From NCBI RefSeq assembly GCF_001750165.1, contig NZ_CP015411.1, forward strand, positions 62,001 to 126,000: a DNA stretch of 64,000 nucleotides. Reading direction: 5' to 3'. A program made the position numbers and the translations under genes. This DNA comes from Pseudoalteromonas luteoviolacea. GTDB taxonomy: Bacteria > Pseudomonadota > Gammaproteobacteria > Enterobacterales > Alteromonadaceae. This document shows positions 1 to 9,027 of this stretch, in pieces (within the stretch, counting starts at the first letter, position 1; each line of letters starts with the position of its first letter). Under the pieces are notes generated by a model. It was not told the DNA's origin. It worked only from the letters and a program-made list of their open reading frames with translations, and did no database searches.

Positions 1-464
1 TGCGCATTGCTAGCCCTATCAGTTTGTTAGTCGTGGATATAGATTATTTTAAAGAGTATAACGATCGATATGGGCATGTTATGGGGGATGAGTGCCTTCA
101 TCGTGTAGCACAAGCATTAAACGATTTAGCAAAACGCTCTTGCGACGTGTTTGCGCGTATCGGGGGGGAGGAGTTTGTATTTATTCTGCCGGATACAGAG
201 CATATAGATTTGTTTTGTGAACATTGTCTTTCAACTGTTCAGGAATTGAGAATTCATCATGAAGGTTCACAAGTATCTAAGTTTGTGTCAGTGAGTGTCG
301 GGGGAGCTGTGATGCGTCCAGAAACACATGAAAGTGAAGAGATATTGCTGAATCATGCGGACAGAGCAATGTATGCGGCCAAAGAAGCTGGCCGCAACTG
401 TGCACATGTCATAGATTTGGTAAAAGTTAAACAGCCGCAGGTACCGACGAGTGTGGCTGATTAG
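1..464 (+). CDS. GGDEF-domain diguanylate cyclase, C-terminal fragment
   Basis: The open frame runs in from the left edge, so the start and any sensor domain lie outside the window. What remains is most of a GGDEF domain that would make cyclic di-GMP from two GTP. The active-site loop reads GGEEF, and RSCD sits five residues before it, which fits the RxxD product-inhibition I-site. The leading VVDIDYFKEYND segment carries the metal-binding Asp and substrate residues typical of active enzymes. The last codons overlap the 3' end of the convergent gene ending at 427. An active cyclase is inferred from motifs; the signal it senses cannot be seen. Confidence 0.9.
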   Translation, partial: RIASPISLLVVDIDYFKEYNDRYGHVMGDECLHRVAQALNDLAKRSCDVFARIGGEEFVFILPDTEHIDLFCEHCLSTVQELRIHHEGSQVSKFVSVSVGGAVMRPETHESEEILLNHADRAMYAAKEAGRNCAHVIDLVKVKQPQVPTSVAD

Positions 465-1308
465 GATTAGATTGCTGGTTATGCATAAGCCAAGTGATTA
501 TTAATAAGTTACAGATAAACCAAATATCTTTAATAATAAACTGCCCTGTTCCCGTCAATAGTGTGGTTGCGCTGAGCGCGTCTGGTGTTGTAAATAAAAA
601 AGTTTGCGTGACGATAAATACGGCACCACACCCAAAAACAGCTGCTCTGAGTAAAAGTAAACTTTGATGCGCAATTGCGAATGCTAAAAGGCCAGCAAAG
701 AATAAGTCGTATATGCCAATTAAATTTGACGCCATTTGCAGAGACAGTAGGTCATACATCCATGACATCAGAGGTGAGTGAATTAACAGCATTTCGATGC
801 CCTTGGCTTCAAACTCGAAGAATTTCATACTGCCTATCCATATCAATACCAGCGCAACAGGGAAAAAATTGAGCCATTGATGCTGATATGCCGTGAATTT
901 ATCACGCAAAAATAGATACATCACAATGGGCAACAACGCAAAGTACTTAATGATGCCTTGCCCAGAACCGATCACCGGAAAGCCACCTAACGAATTTATC
1001 CAGCGAGCCTCTCCCAATAAAGTGATTAAAAAGAGCGTTGCAAAGGTGCTAACACCGATTAGAGCCGCTTTTTTTGATGTTGGTTGCTGATAAACCAATA
1101 ACGCGCTAATAATGACAATTACCCCGCCGAGTAGTTGAGCTGCAAGCATTTGTGATATGGCGGTATCAAGGGCATAAAACTGCAGTATTGTGTGTACATA
1201 TCGATCATTGCCACCCAGCATCATGGATAACCCGAAAACAAAAAGGCTAAATGCCAATAATCCGGTCACCAAATTTATCAGTATTTTATGTTGCATTTGA
1301 ATTTCCAA
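427..1308 (-). CDS. Polytopic membrane protein, DUF417/RclC-like
   Basis: This 293-aa protein has about eight hydrophobic segments and no signal for export. Two stretches resemble each other and the hallmark of the DUF417 (YkgB/RclC) family: GGFPVIGSGQGIIK in the first half and TLLTGTGQFIIKD in the second. That suggests an internally duplicated version, since the E. coli protein is only about 200 aa. RclC is linked to survival of reactive chlorine, but its biochemical role is unclear and should not be transferred here. The 3' end overlaps the GGDEF gene tail-to-tail. Family assignment is from motif memory and is moderate. Confidence 0.55.
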   Translation of the reverse strand: MEIQMQHKILINLVTGLLAFSLFVFGLSMMLGGNDRYVHTILQFYALDTAISQMLAAQLLGGVIVIISALLVYQQPTSKKAALIGVSTFATLFLITLLGEARWINSLGGFPVIGSGQGIIKYFALLPIVMYLFLRDKFTAYQHQWLNFFPVALVLIWIGSMKFFEFEAKGIEMLLIHSPLMSWMYDLLSLQMASNLIGIYDLFFAGLLAFAIAHQSLLLLRAAVFGCGAVFIVTQTFLFTTPDALSATTLLTGTGQFIIKDIWFICNLLIITWLMHNQQSNPNQPHSSVPAAV

Positions 1309-1525
1309 TAAAAATAATTACCTCTATAGACCGCACAGCTTAACTATATATTTCAAATCACATGATATTGCTTCATGAATTTGATTGTTAATTATGCCTT
1401 TTTTCTTAAAAAGTTATTTTTTATCTGTGGGTTACTGTGTACTGTGCGCATTGTGAGGCTGAATTTTAGGTACCTTTGGTTGTAATCTAGCGAAGGGGAG
1501 TTGTGGCTGCCGTCGTATACATATG

Positions 1526-2293
1526 CTAGCGACTCTGACTTTTGGACAAGATAGCTTGATATTCACCACTGTGCATGATCTTTTGCATGCCATCATTAAA
1601 GACCTTGAGTAGCGCGATTGAGTCCTCTTTGTTTTTTGGAAATAACAGATGTAGCGTGCCGGTCATTAAAGGTGTCGTATGGTAGCTGAGTTGATGTTTT
1701 TCCTGCGGATACTTTTGGTCTAATAGGTACCTAGCAGGAAGTAAGCCCATCGGAAAGAGATCAATTCTGCCTTTGATGAGCATAGATAAGTTTTGTTCAT
1801 CTCGGGTCATGACGTTGATATCTAGTGAGCCTGTTTTCGCCAATTGCCAAAACTCTTGAGTATAACTATAACCTCGCGTCGCACCTATGCGGTATTTATC
1901 TAATTCTTGTAAGGTACGCCAAGGTGGCACAGGGTTACTTTTATTGTAAAAAAACACCGCTGTTTCCTCATATAATGCGGTACTACAAAAATAGTCTTGT
2001 TGCCTTTTCTCTGTGCAAAACCAAAAAGCGGACGCGTCATAGTTTATTTTTTCAGACTCTTTAAAGCTGCGTGCCCAAGGCATGAAGACAAACTTTATCT
2101 GAATATCTTTTTCTGCAAATGCTTTACGTATGATCTGTGGTACAAGCCCTTGTTCAATCAAGTTTTTACCCGAGTAAGGTGGGTATTCACCAATGGTAAT
2201 TGTCAGGGTTTGTGCTCGAGCTGAGTGACTGCCTAAAAAGTAGGTCAGGGTTGAGATCACAAGGGCAAATAGTAAATACTTAAGTGGCTGCAT
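1526..2293 (-). CDS. Periplasmic solute-binding protein, family 3-like
   Basis: A 255-aa secreted protein with an N-terminal signal peptide ending near SARAQ. The opening TITIGEYPPYSGKNL and the ATRGYSY segment in the middle are typical of SBP_bac_3 proteins that bind amino acids or related small ligands. No permease or ATPase gene is adjacent. It starts only 11 bp after the stop of the upstream hybrid kinase, so the two are probably one transcript. A sensing role, presenting a ligand to a signalling system, is therefore as likely as transport. Two cysteines (FWFC and DYFC) could form a periplasmic disulfide. The ligand is unknown. Confidence 0.75.
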   Translation of the reverse strand: MQPLKYLLFALVISTLTYFLGSHSARAQTLTITIGEYPPYSGKNLIEQGLVPQIIRKAFAEKDIQIKFVFMPWARSFKESEKINYDASAFWFCTEKRQQDYFCSTALYEETAVFFYNKSNPVPPWRTLQELDKYRIGATRGYSYTQEFWQLAKTGSLDINVMTRDEQNLSMLIKGRIDLFPMGLLPARYLLDQKYPQEKHQLSYHTTPLMTGTLHLLFPKNKEDSIALLKVFNDGMQKIMHSGEYQAILSKSQSR

Positions 2294-2304
2294 AGGCGAA
2301 AAAG

Positions 2305-3840
2305 TTATGTCTCAGTATTAGTGGATGAGAGTGCTTCGATCAACTCTTGTTGAGTAAATGGCTTGGTTAGGTACCCATCCGCCCCAAGTTCAAGGCATTT
2401 TTGCTGGGTTGCTTCATAAGCATCGGCTGAGAGCATAATGATGCGGGTAGACTCAGACATTGACATGGTAGTGAGCAAGGCCAGCACCTCATAGCCATTC
2501 ATTTTAGGCATGTTGATATCTAGCAGGATCAAATCAAATGGAGGTGAGCTATTAATCACTTGCAGTGCTTCATAGCCGTCAGATGCTTGTTCTATTGTGC
2601 TGCAAAAGGTATTGAGCATTTTATTGGTGATCACCAAATTCAGTGCATTATCATCCACCACTAAAACGCGATCGATTGTGGGGATGTTCAGCTTTGGCGC
2701 TACAGATTCAGGCTCTTCACTTTGCGGCTTTATTTTATCTGCAGGCATAGAAATAGAAACTTGTGTCCCGACCCCAAGCTCTGATTCGAACTTAAGTTGG
2801 TAGTCGAGTAATTCACACAGTTGTGAAACGACTTCTAGCCCTAATCCGCTGCCGCTGACCATGCCTTCGTAAGAGTTATCTTCTTGCGTATAAGCTTGAA
2901 AAATCGCGTCGACATCTTTAATACCTACCCCGGTATCGATGACAGAGAGGGTGCATGTTTGGTTTTGCAATAGTGCTTTAACGGTCACTGACCCTGTTTT
3001 TGTATATTTGATGGCATTACTGACTAAGTTACTAAGCACTTGTGTCAGCCGTACTTTATCGGTTTTCACATAGACGTGTTTAATATTGTGAGTATCGACA
3101 TTGAGGTCGAGCTCTTTTTCTGTGGCTGCAGCATCATACAGCTCGTGGATGTGGCTGAACACATTATCTAAAGCAACTTTTTCGATGCTGGTGGAGAGCT
3201 TTTCAGCATCGAGTTTTGCTAGAGTGAGAATGTCGTTGAGCAATGATTGTAGCTGCTCGCCACAGCTCAGTATTGTACTGATATCTTGTGCTATTTTTTC
3301 ATTGCCAACCGCATTTTTTAGGGTACCTGCAATGCCGAGGATACCGAATAGTGGGGTGCGGATTTCATGAGACATCCGAGCAAAAAATTGCTCTCTGGCC
3401 TCGAGGGCTTCTATGGCACGCCGCTCACTTTCTTTGAATTCAGTGATATCAATATGTGAGCCTATCATTCTCTCAGGATGGCCATCATCATTTCTTAGGA
3501 TCAGTCCTTTGCAACGTATCCAGATTGTTTTGCCAGTTGCATGGGTATAGCGTACAACTTGGTCATATGGGTGGCTTGGATCAGCTTTATGCTTTTCGAA
3601 GTTATCAAGGGCTAGCTTAAGGTCGTCTTGGTTGATGATCTTATGCCACTCGCTGACTTCGTGTTTTTTATTATTTGGATCATAACCCAGTGTTTGCCAT
3701 AACTTTGGACTCATCCATTCTTGATCTGGGTTCTCAAGGTCCCAATACCATAGTCCATCTAAAGATGATTCAATCACAAAGTCGAATATCTCAGGATGTT
3801 CTTTTAGCTTCGCGTACAGTTCCTGTTCCAGTCTGTGCAC
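2305..3840 (-). CDS. Hybrid sensor histidine kinase (PAS-HisKA-HATPase-REC)
   Basis: A 511-aa soluble hybrid kinase. Residues about 20-135 form a PAS domain (SLDGLWYWDLEN, then WIRCKG and the GSHIDIT end). The H-box SHEIRTPLFG puts the phospho-His at H158. The ATPase domain follows with N and G boxes (NLVSNAIKYT, DTGVGI, GSGLGLEVV). The C-terminal receiver has VLVVDD, LILLDINMPKMNG with the phospho-acceptor Asp, and KPF. No membrane segment is seen, so the input is cytoplasmic. It heads a two-gene unit with the periplasmic binding protein gene. No output-domain response regulator is adjacent, so phosphotransfer probably leaves this locus. Confidence 0.93.
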   Translation of the reverse strand: MHRLEQELYAKLKEHPEIFDFVIESSLDGLWYWDLENPDQEWMSPKLWQTLGYDPNNKKHEVSEWHKIINQDDLKLALDNFEKHKADPSHPYDQVVRYTHATGKTIWIRCKGLILRNDDGHPERMIGSHIDITEFKESERRAIEALEAREQFFARMSHEIRTPLFGILGIAGTLKNAVGNEKIAQDISTILSCGEQLQSLLNDILTLAKLDAEKLSTSIEKVALDNVFSHIHELYDAAATEKELDLNVDTHNIKHVYVKTDKVRLTQVLSNLVSNAIKYTKTGSVTVKALLQNQTCTLSVIDTGVGIKDVDAIFQAYTQEDNSYEGMVSGSGLGLEVVSQLCELLDYQLKFESELGVGTQVSISMPADKIKPQSEEPESVAPKLNIPTIDRVLVVDDNALNLVITNKMLNTFCSTIEQASDGYEALQVINSSPPFDLILLDINMPKMNGYEVLALLTTMSMSESTRIIMLSADAYEATQQKCLELGADGYLTKPFTQQELIEALSSTNTET

Positions 3841-4293
3841 AAAGTGTCCTCCAAAATTAGGCTGGTAGCAGTCTTAAGTATAGTCATTACAAATATGAGT
3901 GCAGGTTTTCTGTACAGCATAGAGGTCAACTTAGTTGAATTTTGCATGGACACTGTCTATTGCAAAGTTAATTATGCAAAATTGACATATAAGTTTAATT
4001 TTTCTCTTGTACAGTTTCTATAATTAAAGTATGCTGACCAACTTGCTTATGAAACTCGAAAAAATAAGCAGTAATATGTCTTACCTTGATCCAGTCAGTC
4101 ATAGTTTTAAAGTTAGCGCCTTAATGCGTCTGTCTTGAAATTATCAATTGTACGACCATGTCATTACATGGTTATAAATGTTGCCACTGTGTGTGGGCAC
4201 TATTCAGCAGACCTTAATAAGGCATCATGTAAATAAATCTCTTTGTGCTTTGTGCACGTAGAGATATTAAATATTAAAAATGAGCGTTTTATT
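3841..4293. other. Intergenic region with one small hairpin
   Basis: About 450 bp between the divergent kinase gene and the small ORF at 4294. It is AT-rich. The only clear structure is a 7-bp inverted repeat with a 4-nt loop at 4155-4172 (ACCATGT/ACATGGT), which has no T-run after it. It presumably holds both divergent promoters, but I see no convincing -35/-10 pair or operator. Confidence 0.4.
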
Positions 4294-4464
4294 ATGTCTT
4301 ACTTATACCAAGGACAGCAGGTGGCGATCACGTTACCGGTCCAATCAATTTCTATGCATAAATGTCGTATGGCAGTAAAGCATCAATCAGGCCTAAGTTA
4401 TATCGACTTTGCCAACACTGCCGATGCAAAAGGCTTTTTAAACTGGCTGGGTAAAGCGAACTAA
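4294..4464 (+). CDS. Small hypothetical protein (56 aa)
   Basis: The reading frame is open further upstream, but the ATG at 4294 gives a compact protein beginning MSYLYQGQQVAITL. It is polar, has no signal peptide or membrane segment, and ends FLNWLGKAN. I do not recognise a family. It looks like a small single-domain protein with beta-rich N-terminal half and an amphipathic C-terminal helix. The ribosome-binding site is weak (GAG about 10 nt upstream). It is convergent with the thioredoxin-like gene, leaving only 5 bp between stop codons. Reality as a gene is plausible because codon use matches its neighbours. Confidence 0.5.
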   Translation: MSYLYQGQQVAITLPVQSISMHKCRMAVKHQSGLSYIDFANTADAKGFLNWLGKAN

Positions 4465-4469
4465 CCCAG

Positions 4470-4979
4470 CTACGCCTCACAGTGCGCTTTTGTCATCAAC
4501 CCATTCAAAGCACTTCGTAAAGCATGTTCCGGCATAAAGCCAATATGATAAGTTACTAATGCTCCCTCACTATCTAATATAAACAGCTGCGGTGCGCTTT
4601 TTACGGTCAATGACTGCGCCAACTTATTGGGCAAGGTGGTGATGGGGAAGTGACTTTGATAGCGATTCATCGCTCTTTTTAGAGTATGTCTGCCGCCTCC
4701 TGTTGCCATCATCATTACGGCCAGATCTTGGCAAGGGTTCGGTTGTTGTTCCGCGAGGCGTGTAAGTAGTTTGTGTTGTTTTTTACACCAGCTGCAATCC
4801 GGTTGTACGAGCATGACTATGAGTACTTGACCTCGGTAGGCGGATAAGTCGCTTGGCGCATTTGCTGTGATAGGTGTGAGCTTTAATTGGTAGAAAGGGC
4901 TTATTGCCGCAGCGCCAAAAGGCGCTGCAAGTAAAAACCAAAGTATTGAGGCTGGTTTAAAAGTCATAGTCAAAGCCAA
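4470..4979 (-). CDS. Thioredoxin-like periplasmic/membrane-anchored protein
   Basis: A 169-aa protein with an N-terminal hydrophobic segment (residues about 10-27) that is a signal peptide or anchor, followed by a thioredoxin fold. The redox motif is C62-S-W-C65 after a QVLIVMLVQPD strand, and SAPQLFILDSEG supplies the cis-Pro loop region. It probably handles thiols or delivers a metal in the periplasm. Its start lies 23 bp inside the upstream TonB receptor gene, so the two are translationally coupled and share Fur control. An alternative ATG sits four codons in. The receptor plug has its own CxxC, which is a possible partner. Confidence 0.8.
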   Translation of the reverse strand: MALTMTFKPASILWFLLAAPFGAAAISPFYQLKLTPITANAPSDLSAYRGQVLIVMLVQPDCSWCKKQHKLLTRLAEQQPNPCQDLAVMMMATGGGRHTLKRAMNRYQSHFPITTLPNKLAQSLTVKSAPQLFILDSEGALVTYHIGFMPEHALRSALNGLMTKAHCEA

Positions 4980-7107
4980 GGTATGCTTGTCTGCCTCTTA
5001 GAGGTGCATAAATATAGGTGACGTCATACCCGCCTTCGTTGTCAAACAACAATGGAGACTCTTCATCAGCCGCCTGATTATAATCTAGCGCATTGTTCAT
5101 ACCTGCATATAGCTTAATATCACTGGTCAGTTTATAGGTGACTTTAAAATCTAAGAGCCCATAACTAGAGACTTCGGTGGCTTTAGGTTGTTGTGCCTGC
5201 ATATCATTGAAACCCTCATAGCCATAATCACTCAAGTCTCGGCTAGGTATAAATAGGTAATTCGCAGTGACTGTCCATTCCGCTTGCACAAATTCTAGAT
5301 TGATACTGGCGCGCTTTTCAGTGGGCGCTATGCCCAAGGAGGACTTAAATTCATTATTGTATCTGTAAGTCTCAATACTGGCACCAAGCTGAAGTTGCTC
5401 TATTAGTTGATAGTTTAAGGCAAGATCCCAAGCCAACACATCAGCTTGTTCAGATAATTGGCCTAGTACAGGCGTACCAGTTTCGTTGTGATACAGCGTG
5501 GCAAGGTTGTCGATTTGCGTATAGGCCAGTGATAAAGTGGCATTGAGTTTGTCCGCACTGTGGTTAAGTGAATAGTTGTATCCGACAGAGCGTTCGACAT
5601 CATGCACATCGACTAGGTAACCTTTTTCAGCATCTAATATCCCATGATCGCTCTCGAAAAAAGACAAGGGTGCACGGTAGCCTTGGCCTACAGAGAACCG
5701 TGATGTCCAGTTTTCGTGGTGAAACCAGCGCATGTCAAGGCGAGGAGACACCAAGGTTTCATCTATTTCGTTATCAGTTACTCGATTAGCGATAAAATCT
5801 GCGGTGATGCGATCGAAGCGTACTGCCAAGGCCAGTTCAAAATCAATGGATGGGGTATAGGTTTCCTGAATATACAAACCTGATACGGTGTAATCAAAGC
5901 TGTCAGACATATAGAGTAGATTGTCAGCCAGAGCTGCGCTGTGACTGCGCATTTGCTCATCACGATGGTCCACACCCAAGGTGATAAGGTGTTGGTCATT
6001 CAGTGCATAATAGAGTTTGGCACTGATAAATTGCATGTCATCTTGCGCAAAGTAATCAATGCTTTCATAGAAAGAATCTTGAATATGATCAACATTGGCA
6101 TAACTGATATCGACAGTGAGCTTGTCATTCACACTGTGTAGCAGTGACACTAACCACTCTTCTCTTTGTGTATCGACCCACTCTGCCGTTTCCCAAGGAT
6201 GACCGACATAACGACCATCGACTTGGTTATCAACGAACAAATGCTCAGCTTCTCCTCGACTTACACTGGCCAATGTCTCGGCTATTGAGCTGGTAGTATC
6301 GCCCAGTAGAGGGCCGCCAAATACTTCAGAGTTACTGCGGCCATAGCGCGCTTTGATAGTCGTATCGAGTGATAAATCATGGGTAAGAGTGATAGCAATG
6401 GATTGATTGTCTAACAGAGGTGATTCACTGACGCCATTGTGGTCGCCGTCAAATTGATCACGACTGTCTTGTTGCGCAATGGCACTGATACTGCTGTGTT
6501 CATCTTCACTGACGCCCATAGCGAGCATGGATATTTTTCTATATCCATGATTTCCCATCGCCATGTCTAGTTCAGCAGCATTTTTAGTTGGCTTTTGTGA
6601 CACTAAATTGACAGTCCCGCCTATGGCTTCGGGCGCGGTCAAGGATGCTCCTGCACCGCGCGCAATTTCTATGGTGCCAATGCCAGATGTTGCAATGCTA
6701 TCCATACCATAAAACCCAGATAACATGGTGTGCATGGGTACGCCGTCGATCAATACATTGGTGTGTTCCCCTTTCATTCCGTTGATCATGATGCGTTTCG
6801 CGCCACACATTGAGCATTCATTGGAGACGCGGATCCCAAGTGCTTTATCTATCGCTTCTGTTAAGTTGGCAGCCTGCATATTTTTTAATTGCTCGGCATC
6901 TATCAGCTCTGTTCTTGCGATACTGTCTTTTAAAATTCCACGCGCTTGCAGCCGAGATTGCACACCTTGCACTTCAATATGTTCAAGCGCTGTTTTATCT
7001 GAAGTTGAAGTAGTTGCGAATGCGCCCGCAGAGCTAAAAAGCAGACTAGTTACTAATGAAGGAGTTAGATAATTCACGATGTTTATTTGTATGATAATGA
7101 TTATCAT
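4957..7107 (-). CDS. TonB-dependent outer-membrane receptor with CSMC plug motif
   Basis: A 716-aa receptor. The plug domain covers about residues 45-170 (IDAEQLKNM, LIDGVPMHT, IEIARGAGASL, GGTVNLVSQ), and a beta-barrel follows, ending in the aromatic GFDYDF. The plug carries an unusual C98-S-M-C101 motif (ECSMCGAKRIMING). The substrate is likely an iron or other metal complex, because a perfect Fur palindrome overlaps the 5' end. The start is uncertain: the ATG at 7107 lies inside the Fur box and yields a run of isoleucines with no basic residues, so a GTG at 7077 is an alternative. The thioredoxin-like gene overlaps its 3' end. Confidence 0.92.
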   Translation of the reverse strand: MIIIIIQINIVNYLTPSLVTSLLFSSAGAFATTSTSDKTALEHIEVQGVQSRLQARGILKDSIARTELIDAEQLKNMQAANLTEAIDKALGIRVSNECSMCGAKRIMINGMKGEHTNVLIDGVPMHTMLSGFYGMDSIATSGIGTIEIARGAGASLTAPEAIGGTVNLVSQKPTKNAAELDMAMGNHGYRKISMLAMGVSEDEHSSISAIAQQDSRDQFDGDHNGVSESPLLDNQSIAITLTHDLSLDTTIKARYGRSNSEVFGGPLLGDTTSSIAETLASVSRGEAEHLFVDNQVDGRYVGHPWETAEWVDTQREEWLVSLLHSVNDKLTVDISYANVDHIQDSFYESIDYFAQDDMQFISAKLYYALNDQHLITLGVDHRDEQMRSHSAALADNLLYMSDSFDYTVSGLYIQETYTPSIDFELALAVRFDRITADFIANRVTDNEIDETLVSPRLDMRWFHHENWTSRFSVGQGYRAPLSFFESDHGILDAEKGYLVDVHDVERSVGYNYSLNHSADKLNATLSLAYTQIDNLATLYHNETGTPVLGQLSEQADVLAWDLALNYQLIEQLQLGASIETYRYNNEFKSSLGIAPTEKRASINLEFVQAEWTVTANYLFIPSRDLSDYGYEGFNDMQAQQPKATEVSSYGLLDFKVTYKLTSDIKLYAGMNNALDYNQAADEESPLLFDNEGGYDVTYIYAPLRGRQAYLGFDYDF
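7092..7106. promoter_or_regulatory. Fur box (perfect 7-1-7)
   Basis: TGATAATGATTATCA matches the 7-1-7 Fur consensus TGATAAT-n-ATTATCA at every position. It overlaps the ATG that opens the longest receptor frame, so the transcription start is either just upstream of it or the true translation start is further in. Fur repression in iron-replete cells is inferred. Confidence 0.88.
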
Positions 7108-7297
7108 TAATATTAAGTGTTTATGTACCTCGAGTGCAAGTAATAATTTATTTTTTATCCTTGTAACCAGAAAGCGCCTGATAGGGTCTATTTCTCAGTA
7201 AAAACAAATAAAAGCTAATCTTTTACAGGGCTGAAATTGGCGCAGGACTAAATTAGGCCCTAAATTTACTAAGCGGAAGTGACAAAAAGGTGAATAA

Positions 7298-8941
7298 ATG
7301 AACTTTTTAGCGGGATTAACGATACGACAGCGACTTTCTGTCGGGTACGGCGCTATTTTGTGTTTGATGATCATATTAACAGGGATAGGCATTAAAGACG
7401 TTAACTTTATAGATGACACCTTGGCTCAAATGACGGATGTCAATTCGGTGAAGCAACGATATGCGATTAACTTTAGAGGCAGTGTGCACGACACAGCGAT
7501 TGCTATTCGGGATGTGGCGATCGCGCGTTCTGACAGTGAGCTGCGCCAGTTTGAAGGTGAGATTGCTGAATTAGAGCGCTTTTACATTGAAGCTGAAAAC
7601 AGCATGGCACAAATGAAATCCAAAGGTGTGCCGTTTAATGATAATGAAAGACGTATTTTAAAAAGTATTGAAGACATTAAAGTCACCACACGGCCTTTGG
7701 TGGCAACGATTATTGAGAAAAAGCGGGCTGGCGAAAACGTTGATGAGGCGGTGCTTACACAAGCTCGACCTGCTTTTATGACCTGGCTGGCGCGGATCAA
7801 TGAATTCATCGACTATCAAGAAGAAGCAAACCAAATTGCTACACCTGAGGCGCGAGCGGTCGCGGGTGGGTTTGGTCAGTTTATGGTAGGCGCAACCTTG
7901 CTGGCTATTGCGGTAAGCGTCTTTATAGGATTGATGATTGCGAAGAGCATTCGTGAAGCCCTTGGCGGGGAAGTGCGCCAAGCTGAAAAGGCTTTGTCAG
8001 CCATTTCACAAGGGGATCTCACGCAGAGTGTGTCCACTGATTATCCCAATAGCATGTTGTCCAAATTATTTGATATGAAATTACAGCTCACTGAAATTGT
8101 CTCCAAGATAGTGGGAGGATCGACTGATTTGGCTGAGCAAGCGAAGGTGGTGTCATCAGGCTCAGATGATATTTATGCAGCAGCACAGCAACAGGCTTCT
8201 TTAACACAGCAGACTGTGGTGCGATTGGATCACCTACGCAGCAGTATTGATCATGTCAGTGAACTAACAGCCAGAACCGAGGAGAACTCTGAGTCTACGG
8301 TTGAGTTTGCCGATAAAGGTCGCGATGCCATTGCCGCCAGCGCTGCAGAAATTGTACGTATTGCTGAGACAGTCAATGGCACAGTCGCACAGATTAAAAA
8401 GTTAGAGGCCAATACTGAGCAAATCGGTGGGATTGCCAATGTCATTAGTGGCATATCAGAGCAAACCAACTTACTGGCATTGAATGCGGCGATTGAAGCA
8501 GCTCGTGCAGGTGAGTCTGGGCGTGGCTTTGCCGTCGTAGCTGACGAGGTGAGGCAGCTTGCGAAGCGTACAGGCGAAGCGACAGCACAAATAGAAGCCA
8601 TGATTGGCGAAATTCAAAAAGAGACTTCGGCTTCCGTAGAGGCTATGGAGCAAACTCAGCCTCAAGTAGAAAATGGTAAAGCGCTTATTCAAGAAGCAAC
8701 AGAGCTACTGCAAAGCATTGATGCCCAAGCCAGCGACTCGTTGCAGCGGGTGAGAGAGGTCGTACAAGCCAGTGCAGATCAAGTGGGGGCAATTTCTGAG
8801 GTGTCTGAGGCGATGAATTCGATTGCTTCGATGTCAGATAACGCAATTGAAGTCACAGAAACCAATCGAGATGCGACGCAAAAGCTAGATGCATTGTCCG
8901 CAGGTATGCGCAGCGCAATTAGCTTTTTTAAAGTGCGTTAG
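7298..8941 (+). CDS. Methyl-accepting chemotaxis protein (4-helix-bundle type)
   Basis: A 547-aa chemoreceptor. TM1 is near residues 12-32, a helical ligand-binding region of about 150 residues (four-helix-bundle type) follows, then TM2 near 190-212. A HAMP-like segment (EALGGEVRQAEKALSAISQGDL) leads to the cytoplasmic signalling helix with the conserved hairpin tip ISEQTNLLALNAAIEAARAG. The start has a good ribosome-binding site (AAAGGTG). It signals to CheA/CheW, not encoded here. It lies next to a BLUF photoreceptor gene and another chemoreceptor, so a link between light and motility is possible. The ligand is unknown. Confidence 0.95.
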   Translation: MNFLAGLTIRQRLSVGYGAILCLMIILTGIGIKDVNFIDDTLAQMTDVNSVKQRYAINFRGSVHDTAIAIRDVAIARSDSELRQFEGEIAELERFYIEAENSMAQMKSKGVPFNDNERRILKSIEDIKVTTRPLVATIIEKKRAGENVDEAVLTQARPAFMTWLARINEFIDYQEEANQIATPEARAVAGGFGQFMVGATLLAIAVSVFIGLMIAKSIREALGGEVRQAEKALSAISQGDLTQSVSTDYPNSMLSKLFDMKLQLTEIVSKIVGGSTDLAEQAKVVSSGSDDIYAAAQQQASLTQQTVVRLDHLRSSIDHVSELTARTEENSESTVEFADKGRDAIAASAAEIVRIAETVNGTVAQIKKLEANTEQIGGIANVISGISEQTNLLALNAAIEAARAGESGRGFAVVADEVRQLAKRTGEATAQIEAMIGEIQKETSASVEAMEQTQPQVENGKALIQEATELLQSIDAQASDSLQRVREVVQASADQVGAISEVSEAMNSIASMSDNAIEVTETNRDATQKLDALSAGMRSAISFFKVR

Positions 8942-9027
8942 CATCGACAGTATGATGTGCGTTGAACGGGGAAGGGCTGTTTTATTTATCGATCATATTT
9001 GCATAAAGGGTGGAGAAGCAAACGACA

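Noticed and set aside
3841..4293. A tRNA or other stable RNA in the 450-bp gap
   Set aside because: No cloverleaf or T-loop motif is visible, and the single small hairpin has no terminator tail.
6725..7072. 115-aa plus-strand ORF inside the TonB receptor gene
   Set aside because: It is fully antisense to a well-supported gene, has no ribosome-binding site, and its composition is that of a reverse-frame shadow. The same holds for the other ORFs within genes, such as 51717-52097, 8251-8601 and 61779-62105.
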